Source: Oceanospirillales bacterium
GTDB lineage: Bacteria; Pseudomonadota; Gammaproteobacteria; Pseudomonadales; Endozoicomonadaceae
DNA: 64,000 nucleotides
Reading direction: 5' to 3'
Assembly: GCA_004762125.1 (NCBI GenBank)
Contig: SIHQ01000011.1
Span: forward strand, 1 to 64,000
Shown here: piece by piece, positions 40,848-48,403 of the stretch
Layout: every line of letters starts with the position of its first letter
Position numbering within the stretch: the first letter of the stretch is position 1
Program-made: the position numbers and the translations under genes
Notes under the pieces: generated by a model
What the model saw: only the letters and a program-made list of their open reading frames with translations
Told to the model about the DNA's origin: nothing
The model's database searches: none

Positions 40848-41472
40848 GAGTCGTCACTTATTTTCAGTCTTAATTGTAAGTTTTTTATTTCTTGTCTCAG
40901 CCCCGTATGCATCTGCTGCCAAGCAGAAAACATTATTGGTGTACGGTGACAGCTTGAGTGCCGCTTATGGCATCGATATAAAAAAGGGATGGGTTACTTT
41001 ACTACAGGAAAAAATGAAGCAAACCAACCCGGGTTGGAAAGTAGTCAATGCCAGCATTAGTGGTGAAACTACCGCCGGAGGGCTAAGTCGAATAAGTGTT
41101 ACTCTGGAACAACATCAGCCTGACCTTATCCTGCTGGAACTGGGTGCAAACGACGGCCTACGCGGGACTTCACTTAGAATAATGAAAAAAAACCTGAAGA
41201 AAATAATTGAAACCGTGCAGGAAGAAAATATTCCACTGGCACTGTTTGAGATGAGAATTCCGCCTAACTATGGCTCTATTTACACCCAACGTTTTACACA
41301 AACTTTTCATGACCTCGGCAAAACCTACAGTATCCCAGTGGTGCCTTTCTTTCTTGACGGGGTAGCCGGCAGCTCTGATTTAAACCAGCCTGATGGTATT
41401 CATCCTCTCGCTAAAGCCCAACCCATATTATTGGAGAACATCTGGCCAGAAGTCAGACAAATGATTAAGTAA
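40846..41472 (+). CDS. tesA: TesA: periplasmic thioesterase I/lysophospholipase L1
   Basis: TesA is a periplasmic SGNH hydrolase that cleaves acyl-CoA thioesters, lysophospholipids and some amino-acid esters. The 208-residue precursor has a signal peptide (MSRHLFSVLIVSFLFLVSAP, cut near ASA). Block I is VYGDSLSAAYGI with the nucleophile Ser, block III ELGANDGLRG and block V DGIHPLAKA with catalytic Asp and His. The frame is open upstream through the repeat, but the signal peptide fixes the start at 40846. Close divergence from ybbA-ybbP is also the E. coli arrangement. Confidence 0.94.
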   Translation: MSRHLFSVLIVSFLFLVSAPYASAAKQKTLLVYGDSLSAAYGIDIKKGWVTLLQEKMKQTNPGWKVVNASISGETTAGGLSRISVTLEQHQPDLILLELGANDGLRGTSLRIMKKNLKKIIETVQEENIPLALFEMRIPPNYGSIYTQRFTQTFHDLGKTYSIPVVPFFLDGVAGSSDLNQPDGIHPLAKAQPILLENIWPEVRQMIK

Positions 41473-41496
41473 GAAAGTCTGCCTGATTCTCGAACC

Positions 41497-41535
41497 AGAG
41501 TCTGGAACTAGAGTCTGGAACTAGAGTCTGGAAAG
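41497..41535. repeat. 13-bp tandem repeat after tesA
   Basis: AGAGTCTGGAACT occurs at 41497-41509 and 41510-41522, then AGAGTCTGGAAAG at 41523-41535. It is intergenic, between the convergent tesA and patatin genes. Confidence 0.85.
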
Positions 41536-41569
41536 CCAGGACATTATGGTCGAATATAGTGAAAGAGCT

Positions 41570-42634
41570 TTAATTAAGAGCTTTCACTTTCGTTTTTATT
41601 TTTCCTGATTCAACCCATTCCATAAACGTAGAACCTAGCCGGTCACTCTCTGCGATAACTGTTTGCCAGTATTTAACTCGGTCATCGTACGACAAGTTAA
41701 CAAAATCATTTCGATCCGGAATTTTTCCAAAAGGTAGTTTGCTGACAAAAGATTCTGAAGGCGATACCAGTACCAGATTTTTACATTTATCCAATGCAGG
41801 CTTTCGCCACTTCAGAGCCTTATCAAACCAACCCGGAATCATTCGATTGTAAAAATGTGGATACAGAACCAGACCATCACCCAGATTAAAATTCAGGTCA
41901 AAGTGGTAATCGGTCACACCACCATCTCGATACATTCCTTTTGGTGCTCCGGCAATATCTCTTATACCTTCCATAACCATAGGAATGGAGCCGGACGATA
42001 AAATGGCATCGCTCACATTACTCTCGGAGAACGCAACCTCTTCAGTGGGAAAATCACTCATACCCAAAAACGGCGAACTGGAATCAGCTTGATGAAAAAG
42101 AGTTCGGGTAAAGAAACAGCCCAGTGTTTTTCTGCTGAATAGGTTGGCTGTAGCCGCTAGCCCCAAACCAGCCATCAGTGGCCATTTTTTCTCACTGGCT
42201 CCAAGTCCATGACTTCTGACAGCAATGGCATTGAACTTGAAAACCGAGTTTTCAATGATATCTCTGACACCGGTCTCCCCCAACATCTCCCTAACCAGAA
42301 TACGGCTTTTCATACTGATTTCAGCCGTATCGGGTTGCTCTGAGTAGTCGGTCAGCAGGTAACCTTGCTCAAATCTTCGGTGCGCCTGAAGTGGATTATT
42401 CATGGCATAAGTACTAAAACGCCAGCTGCCAGCGGAGGTTCCGAGTAAGTGCAGAGGCTTTTCTCTGTCCTTAAAAAAATCACTAATAAGAACTTTATCC
42501 AGCCCACTGAGCACAAACCATTTCGGGCCACCCGATGCACCCAGCATGACACTTACATCATCCGCCTTCAGGCCATGGTCACGAATGTGTTGCAGGGCAT
42601 TCCCTCCGGCCCTTATTTCCAGTACATCAGTCAT
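41570..42634 (-). CDS. Patatin-like phospholipase
   Basis: The 354-residue protein has the patatin Ser-Asp dyad. VMLGASGGPKWFVLSGL is the glycine-rich oxyanion region, LHLLGTSAGSWRF holds the nucleophile Ser in GxSxG (near residue 67), and YRDGGVTDYHF holds the Asp in the DGG motif. It should release fatty acids from phospholipids or other lipids. There is no signal peptide. It starts 8 bp after the thioesterase gene and is the last gene of the LetA-LetB-thioesterase-patatin unit, which points to membrane-lipid turnover. A secreted-toxin role as in some pathogens is less likely given this setting. Confidence 0.87.
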   Translation of the reverse strand: MTDVLEIRAGGNALQHIRDHGLKADDVSVMLGASGGPKWFVLSGLDKVLISDFFKDREKPLHLLGTSAGSWRFSTYAMNNPLQAHRRFEQGYLLTDYSEQPDTAEISMKSRILVREMLGETGVRDIIENSVFKFNAIAVRSHGLGASEKKWPLMAGLGLAATANLFSRKTLGCFFTRTLFHQADSSSPFLGMSDFPTEEVAFSESNVSDAILSSGSIPMVMEGIRDIAGAPKGMYRDGGVTDYHFDLNFNLGDGLVLYPHFYNRMIPGWFDKALKWRKPALDKCKNLVLVSPSESFVSKLPFGKIPDRNDFVNLSYDDRVKYWQTVIAESDRLGSTFMEWVESGKIKTKVKALN

Positions 42635-42642
42635 TTAAGCGA

Positions 42643-43047
42643 TTATCTCTGCAGGTGTTCCATTAATTGCTGGCGGATAGAGTCAGGAATAGGCACTGAA
42701 CACTCATTGTCGTAATCATAATGAATCATTACAGCCTTACCTCTTGCGGCAAGCACATCATTTTGCCACGCCTCATGGTGGATACACATGGAAGAGTTCC
42801 CCACTTTTTCCATGCAGGTTTTCAGATGAACATCACTACCAAATTGCAGTTGTGCAGTATATTCCACTTCAATACGGGCAATAATTAACTTCCAGCTATT
42901 GGTGTTCAGATCTGGAGAAAATATCTTGAAAATAGGCGTACGAGCATGCTCAAACCACTCGGGCACAACGGTATTATTAATATGCCCAAGCGCATCGGTT
43001 TCACAGAAGCGGGGGGTAATAGTTTCCTGAAGCATCGGCAGTATCAT
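42643..43047 (-). CDS. 4HBT-type acyl-CoA thioesterase
   Basis: The 134-residue hotdog-fold protein carries RFCETDALGHINNTVVPEWFE near its N-terminus. This is the active-site segment of the 4-hydroxybenzoyl-CoA/YbgC-like thioesterase family, with the catalytic Asp. These enzymes hydrolyse acyl-CoA in the cytoplasm, and some work with phospholipid synthesis. The start may be ATG 43047 or ATG 43035, neither with a strong ribosome-binding site. It sits 52 bp after letB and 8 bp before the patatin gene on the same strand. Confidence 0.85.
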   Translation of the reverse strand: MILPMLQETITPRFCETDALGHINNTVVPEWFEHARTPIFKIFSPDLNTNSWKLIIARIEVEYTAQLQFGSDVHLKTCMEKVGNSSMCIHHEAWQNDVLAARGKAVMIHYDYDNECSVPIPDSIRQQLMEHLQR

Positions 43048-43099
43048 TTCTTATCGTGAATTTTTATTGATACCGCCATGATGCCTGTATTTTTAAAAG

Positions 43100-45394
43100 T
43101 TACAACTCAATAGCTGGAGCCCACTGTAACCATTCATTCTTCGGTTTTTCATGCAGTTTGAAGCGTAATCCCTGACTGGCATGATCAGCTACGTATTGAG
43201 TAGCAAAGGAAATACCACCCGACAGCAAAGACTCGAGAGACTCTGTTCTGATTCTGGCACCGCTAAACAGGCTAACATCGATATCGACACCGCTAGCGTT
43301 CCAGAACTGACTATGCTCGGTTACCAAAGGCGCAAAACGATCCTCAATATTAATAAAAATCACTACCTGACTGGCAGGGTTATCCAGTCGGTAACCAGTG
43401 ACCTTACCCACAGGAATCTCACGGTAATAAACAGGATTGCCTCGTCGTATAGAACCCAATTTTGGCGAAATCAGTTTGAGCCTCAGGCCTCCTGCAAGGG
43501 TTAGGTTATCTGGAGGACTACGGTCTGCATTAAAAAATGATGCCTCACGGGCATTGGCATTTTTCCCGGGGGACATGCCGATATAAAAGCCAGTCACCAG
43601 AGTTTCCAGATTCGTTGTGCTTGTTAACCCCAGTTTCGGCTTAACCAGCCAAAAACGAGTGTCTTTTCTAGCAACCCATCCTTCATTTTCTTTCAGCAGA
43701 ACCCTCGCCTGAACACCTTCACGCTTGGCATCCAGTTCCAGTTCGGTTACTCGACCCATCTCCAGGCCCCGGTACTTAAGCAACGTTCCTGGTTTTAACC
43801 CGACAGCACTTTCAAACCAGATCTCTATAACCTTGCCGTTTTCCAGAGCCTGATCAGCGTCATCATAGATAGCAAAGGTCGCTTTATTAGCAACCGCTTT
43901 GGCTTCAGAGTCTGGTGTAATAAATTCAACACCCCCTGAAAGGATTGTCCCCAGGGTTCCCGTTTTCAGTTTCAGTCCCTGAAAATCACCTTCCAGAGTA
44001 ATGCCACTGGCATTCCAGAATACGCTGCTGCTGTTTACCAGATGGCTATACTGAGGATCGATTAGAATTTGAATAATTACGCCATCGTCGTCCAATGTAT
44101 GAAACTGAACAGAACCGACAGGCATTTTACGGTAGAGAACCGGACTGCCATGACTGATACCGGACAGGGACTGGGCAACCAGTGTCAGATGTAATCCAGG
44201 CGTGGAGAGTGCAGCCGGAGGTTTGCTGGCAAGTCCTTTAAAACTGTCTTTGAGTTTGCCCTTTTTTACGTCGCTGTGATTGATGTCCAGAGCAATGTAT
44301 TGCCCTCCTAACAGTGTTTCCAGCCCAGTGATCCCCTCGAGACCGACTTGGGGTTTCACCATCCAGAATCGGGCACCATCCACCATAAGTGATTTAGCTT
44401 CAGGGCGAATAACCGCTTCGGTAATGACTGATGAGTAGTCTCCATTGAAGGCAGTTTTTCGAATAAATCCTACCTCTTTTCCATGAAATAAAATTCTGGT
44501 TTTATCCTGACTGAATGCAACATCAAGAGGGAATTCAATGGCTACCTTAAAACCAGCTTCAGCAGCATCATAGTCAGAATAGAGAGAGTAGTTACTGCCA
44601 GTATCAGCCTCTTCGGTTTTTGGCTCCCAATCAGGGGTATAAAAAGCTATGCCGCCCTGAACAATAGACAGCAATGACTGAGTTCTTATCTTTAGCCTTG
44701 GGAAGTTACCGGAAATATCCACACCACCAGCATTCCAGAAACGAGTATTCTTACGAATCAAATGGCTAAATTCTGACCTGATATTGATCTGTACAGCGAC
44801 AAACTGATCATTATCTGTCAATTCATACCCAGTTACTTTTCCGACTTTCAGACGGCGATAATAGACTGGGCTGCCATTTTGAATAGAGGACGACAATTCA
44901 CTGGTTTTCAGCGTCAATCGCAATCCATCTTTGGCTGGTAAGAGTGGTGATTTCAACGCTTCAAATACAGCGCTTTTCTTGCCCGTCATACTCGGACTGA
45001 AAGCGATATAATTCCCTGAAACTAAAGTCTCAAGACCTGAAACTCCTGCGACAGTTAGCTGTGGTTTTACTAACCAAAACTGACTGTTCTTTCGTAGAAA
45101 CTTTTCCATGGAACGATCAATTTCAAGGGTAATATCAACCGCTTTCAGATCGTCAGTCATCTTCATACCCGACACCCGACCAATCACCAATCCGTTGTAC
45201 CTGACCTCGGTTTTGTCTTTCTTTATGCCTTCAGCAGATTTGAACAAAACATGGACGTCTGTGTTCCGGGCGTAACTGGAAGACCAGACCAAATAACCAA
45301 CAACACAAATAGCGATGAGTGGCAGTAACCAGACAATAGAGACACTCCTGCGTTTAACCACTCTGGCATCAGCTGCAGGTAGTTGTTCAACCAT
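43100..45394 (-). CDS. letB: LetB/PqiB-type MCE protein with six MCE domains
   Basis: The 764-residue protein is anchored by one N-terminal helix (SVSIVWLLPLIAICVVGYLV, about 17-36). Six MCE modules follow, recognisable by the recurring pattern of a GLRL-like strand, a G-x-PV-x-YR segment and a VG-x-V-x-G strand. E. coli LetB (YebT) has seven and PqiB three. Such proteins form tubes across the periplasm that carry lipids between the membranes. The frame is open much further upstream, but ATG 45394 has AAGGAG at the right distance and overlaps the end of the LetA-like gene by 8 bases, fixing the start. It is followed by two lipid-hydrolase genes. Confidence 0.92.
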   Translation of the reverse strand: MVEQLPAADARVVKRRSVSIVWLLPLIAICVVGYLVWSSSYARNTDVHVLFKSAEGIKKDKTEVRYNGLVIGRVSGMKMTDDLKAVDITLEIDRSMEKFLRKNSQFWLVKPQLTVAGVSGLETLVSGNYIAFSPSMTGKKSAVFEALKSPLLPAKDGLRLTLKTSELSSSIQNGSPVYYRRLKVGKVTGYELTDNDQFVAVQINIRSEFSHLIRKNTRFWNAGGVDISGNFPRLKIRTQSLLSIVQGGIAFYTPDWEPKTEEADTGSNYSLYSDYDAAEAGFKVAIEFPLDVAFSQDKTRILFHGKEVGFIRKTAFNGDYSSVITEAVIRPEAKSLMVDGARFWMVKPQVGLEGITGLETLLGGQYIALDINHSDVKKGKLKDSFKGLASKPPAALSTPGLHLTLVAQSLSGISHGSPVLYRKMPVGSVQFHTLDDDGVIIQILIDPQYSHLVNSSSVFWNASGITLEGDFQGLKLKTGTLGTILSGGVEFITPDSEAKAVANKATFAIYDDADQALENGKVIEIWFESAVGLKPGTLLKYRGLEMGRVTELELDAKREGVQARVLLKENEGWVARKDTRFWLVKPKLGLTSTTNLETLVTGFYIGMSPGKNANAREASFFNADRSPPDNLTLAGGLRLKLISPKLGSIRRGNPVYYREIPVGKVTGYRLDNPASQVVIFINIEDRFAPLVTEHSQFWNASGVDIDVSLFSGARIRTESLESLLSGGISFATQYVADHASQGLRFKLHEKPKNEWLQWAPAIEL

Positions 45395-46034
45395 AATCCG
45401 GCTCCTTGATAGAAGGCTTGTTATTTTCCAAAGCGGATACGTCCCACAGAAGTCTGGGATCAAAACTCTTTGCCGCCCACATGGTAAGGACGACCACGCT
45501 GGCAAAAGCATAAGCCGCAGGTCCGGCCGTGACTGTCCCCAAATGACCGTACTGAACCAATCCCGCCAATAAGGAAATGATGAATATGTCCAGCATTGAC
45601 CAACGACCAATCCAGATAATCAATCGATACATTTTTATTTGGTTGTCAGATGCCAGCCTGCGCAGTTGAACATTGAGTAGTAACCAAAACAGAATCAACA
45701 ATTTTAAAAGAGGTACCAGAATACTGGCAACAAACACCAAACCAGCAATAGTCAGCATATTCTGGTTAATCAGTGTCATGATACCGGACATAATGGTTTC
45801 CGGTTTTCCGTCACCCAGTTTGCTCACTGTCATGATGTGCAATACGTTAGCCGGTATATAGAGAATCATCGCTGCCAGAGTCAGTGCCCAGCTGCGTGAC
45901 AAACTGTTGGCTTTGCGACGGCCAAGCTTACTGCTACAACGTGGACAAGTCTGTTCGTTATCCTGACAAATCTTTTGGCAATCCAGACAGAGTATCAATC
46001 CCTTATCAATTCCCCGACTGTATTCAAGATTCAT
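45387..46034 (-). CDS. PqiA/LetA-like membrane protein, second half
   Basis: The 215-residue protein has a zinc-ribbon start (LCLDCQK then CPRCSSK) and four membrane helices of the PqiA domain, beginning with LTLAAMILYIPANVLHIMTV and including IAGLVFVASILVPLLKLLIL. E. coli PqiA and LetA are single proteins with two such domains; here the second domain is a gene of its own. ATG 46034, with GGGAA upstream, overlaps the preceding gene by 11 bp in another frame. The LetA partner is needed for LetB-type lipid transport, so the three genes form one system. Confidence 0.88.
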   Translation of the reverse strand: MNLEYSRGIDKGLILCLDCQKICQDNEQTCPRCSSKLGRRKANSLSRSWALTLAAMILYIPANVLHIMTVSKLGDGKPETIMSGIMTLINQNMLTIAGLVFVASILVPLLKLLILFWLLLNVQLRRLASDNQIKMYRLIIWIGRWSMLDIFIISLLAGLVQYGHLGTVTAGPAAYAFASVVVLTMWAAKSFDPRLLWDVSALENNKPSIKEPDYG

Positions 46035-46659
46035 GATTTTTTCCCAGCTGATTCCAGAGAGCATGAGGATTCAGGTATATTGAAATAATCAGTTCAACCA
46101 ACATCAGGGCTACGAAACAATAGAGGCCATAGCCAATATTCACATTAGCCATGTCTGCCAGCTTAATGATTGAAATCAGCACACTAAGCACATAGATTTC
46201 CATCATTCCCCACTCACCAAGATGGGTATACCAACGGAACATTCTGGCTGCCGTTCGGTGCATCGAAGCGGTGATGACAGCTAACAAAACATAAAACAGA
46301 ATCAAAAGTCTGAGCAAGGGTATTACAATCGCCGTGGCAATCACCAGCCAAGCAACAACGATCAGCCCTTCATCATGGAGAGCTAGTGCGCCAACCATTA
46401 CAGTGCTCTGCCGAACATTACCCATTATTTCCATACTTAATACAGGCAACATATTGGCCGGTAAGAACAGCAAGAGACCGGTTACAACCAGAGCCAAGCT
46501 GATCAGCACACTGGACGGTTGATGTTGCTCCAGGCAGTAGCCACAGCGTGGGCAAACAGCCTGCTGCTTCCAACCAGGGCTGTTTTCAAACGAAGGAATC
46601 TTCACCAGAAGATCACAATCCCGGCAGAGTCTTAAGCCTGTAAGACCATTGTTTTTCAA
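46024..46659 (-). CDS. PqiA/LetA-like membrane protein, first half
   Basis: The 211-residue protein has the first zinc ribbon (LCRDCDL then CPRCGYC) and a PqiA domain with four helices, including VVTGLLLFLPANMLPVLSME and VAWLVIATAIVIPLLRLLIL. It starts at TTG 46659; no in-frame ATG lies near and the ribosome-binding site is weak, so the start is less certain than the frame. It is first in the minus-strand unit that continues through the second LetA-like half, letB, thioesterase and patatin. The split of the usual fused LetA is the notable point. Confidence 0.87.
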   Translation of the reverse strand: MKNNGLTGLRLCRDCDLLVKIPSFENSPGWKQQAVCPRCGYCLEQHQPSSVLISLALVVTGLLLFLPANMLPVLSMEIMGNVRQSTVMVGALALHDEGLIVVAWLVIATAIVIPLLRLLILFYVLLAVITASMHRTAARMFRWYTHLGEWGMMEIYVLSVLISIIKLADMANVNIGYGLYCFVALMLVELIISIYLNPHALWNQLGKNHES

Positions 46660-46956
46660 ATCTGAGGTCCATATAGATATTTCTTAGGAAGAATCTGAAC
46701 GCAATCTGCCATATAATCCCATCTCAGAGTTTTCAAGGCTGAATGAGGGTGACAAACCTTCGCAATTGATTCTTGGGCTGTCAATGCCACAGGATTCTTG
46801 CCTAAACGGTTTACCTTCAATTCAGCCAATGCTGTTCTGGTGCACTGCCTCTATATCGGCAGGACTGATCAGTACTGCGCCCGCAGAACCTGACCTGGGT
46901 TGGCCCAGTCAGTCCGGGTGATCAAGATAAGTAATAATGATTCAAGAGGTTTAGGT

Positions 46957-47715
46957 ATGCTTCCCGTCGAGCGCCGCGAGCACATTCTGGCTTATGTAGA
47001 AGAAAAAGGCTGCGCAAATATCGAAGAAATGGCTGAAAAATTCGATGTTTCCCAGATGACCATTCGCCGTGACATCCGTACTCTTGAGCAGGAAGATAAG
47101 TTACGTGTGACCTATGGTGGAGCCGTATCCAAGAGCTTCTTGATGGAAGATATTCCATACGAGAAGAAAAACGCGGTTAACATCGAAGAGAAAAAATCCA
47201 TCGCTTTCGAAGCCCTTAAAATGGTTAAGGAAGGTCAGATTATTCTTCTCGATGCAGGCACCAGTACTATGGCTCTGGCCAAGCAACTGATGCGTATGAA
47301 GATCACTATTATCACTCCTGACCTGAAGATTGCTCTACAGCTTTCCGACTCTTCCACTGCCAAGGTTTACACCACCGGTGGTCTGGTCAGTGCCATTACC
47401 AAAGCTCACAATGACACTTCAGCTATGGCTTTCCTGGACAGTATTAACGCTGATATTGCTTTCCTGGCAACCAACAGCTGGAGCATGGAGCATGGAGTGA
47501 CGACTGCGTCTACTGATCACTACTTCATTCGTCGCAAGATGCTAGATCGTGCCAATCGCAAGATACTGCTGGCTGACTCCAGCAAGTTTGGCGCTTCCAG
47601 CATGAAGACTATCTGTGAGCTGTCCGAACTGGATGCGATCATTACTGACAGCCGCTTCGACGATGAAAGCCTAGCTGCCATCGAAGAGTGCGGTACTAAA
47701 GTATTTCGTGCTTAA
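46957..47715 (+). CDS. DeoR-family transcriptional regulator
   Basis: The 252-residue repressor has the DeoR helix-turn-helix at the N-terminus (ERREHILAYVEEKG, then VSQMTIRRDIRTLEQ). The sugar-phosphate-sensing domain is related to ribose 5-phosphate isomerase (ILLDAGTSTMALAKQL, then DIAFLATNSW and KILLADSSKFG). ATG 46957 has AAGAGG seven bases before it; a frame extension from 46900 is unlikely. It is followed by a terminator and then by a broken pdxA-like gene, so it probably once controlled a tetronate or related sugar-acid pathway. Its present targets are unknown. Confidence 0.9.
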   Translation: MLPVERREHILAYVEEKGCANIEEMAEKFDVSQMTIRRDIRTLEQEDKLRVTYGGAVSKSFLMEDIPYEKKNAVNIEEKKSIAFEALKMVKEGQIILLDAGTSTMALAKQLMRMKITIITPDLKIALQLSDSSTAKVYTTGGLVSAITKAHNDTSAMAFLDSINADIAFLATNSWSMEHGVTTASTDHYFIRRKMLDRANRKILLADSSKFGASSMKTICELSELDAIITDSRFDDESLAAIEECGTKVFRA

Positions 47716-47741
47716 ATCTGAGTAACCTCAGGTTGTCGACT

Positions 47742-47777
47742 AAACTCACAGTCTATAGCAGGCTGTGAGTTTGTTTT
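47742..47777 (+). terminator. Intrinsic terminator after the deoR-type gene
   Basis: AAACTCACAG (47742-47751) pairs perfectly with CTGTGAGTTT (47763-47772) and runs into GTTTT. The pdxA-like remnant begins two bases later. Confidence 0.8.
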
Positions 47778-47778
47778 A

Positions 47779-48152
47779 ATGCTCCCCCTGATCGCTGTCC
47801 CCATGGGTGATCCTGCCGGCATCGGCCCGGAAATCTCGGCCCGGAAATCTCGGCCCGGAAATCATTGTCAAAGCTCTCTCTGAACAGAGTCTTTCAGACA
47901 CTTGTCGTCTTATTATTATTGGTTCCAGGCAAGCACTCTCAACTTACCACATCTGGCCATTGCAGGGCTCAACCCTCATTGTGGAGAACAGTCTTTGTTT
48001 GGTGAGGAGGAAGATAAAGAAATCACTCCTGCGGACTACCATTTCTAAGAACCTCGGTTGATCATGGTACTGCATTCGATATTGCCGGAACAGGCAGCGC
48101 AAGCGCGGTCAGTATGACTGAAGCTATTTTGACGGCAGCAAAATACGCCAGG
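47779..48152 (+). pseudogene. Wrecked pdxA/pdxA2-like dehydrogenase gene
   Basis: The ATG at 47779 starts LPLIAVPMGDPAGIGPEI, the N-terminus of the 4-hydroxythreonine 4-phosphate dehydrogenase family. A triplicated 14-bp unit (47822-47863) then shifts the frame by one. Past the repeat the original frame continues as [20 protein letters not shown]. After about 60 more codons it jumps to [20 protein letters not shown] (from 48057), the C-terminal metal/substrate region of the same family. About 200 central codons are missing. The gene therefore has both a frameshift and a large deletion. The neighbouring DeoR-type regulator fits a tetronate (PdxA2-type) pathway better than vitamin B6 synthesis, by inference. 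Confidence 0.88.
47822..47863. repeat. 14-bp tandem triplication in the pdxA-like remnant
   Basis: TCGGCCCGGAAATC occurs three times in perfect tandem (47822-47835, 47836-47849 and 47850-47863). One copy is the ancestral coding sequence (GPEI); the other two add 28 bp and break the frame. Confidence 0.92.
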
Positions 48153-48403
48153 TCATTCAAACAATCAAACCCCTCTCGTTTCTGCCCCTGAGTTTTTATG
48201 ACTTTCAAAGGGTATGTTCCATGTATTTTTTAAAAAGGATGCATTTGTAAAGATTTGAACGACTTAGGCCGATAGAAATGACCTTCGGGGGGGACTCTCA
48301 TCTTTGAGGGTGCAGTACTCCCGTTTTACATCAACGGATACAACCCGCTTTTAACAACCTCTTGCTAACTTTAAAGGAATAATCAAATATTCAGGGACTC
48401 GCC

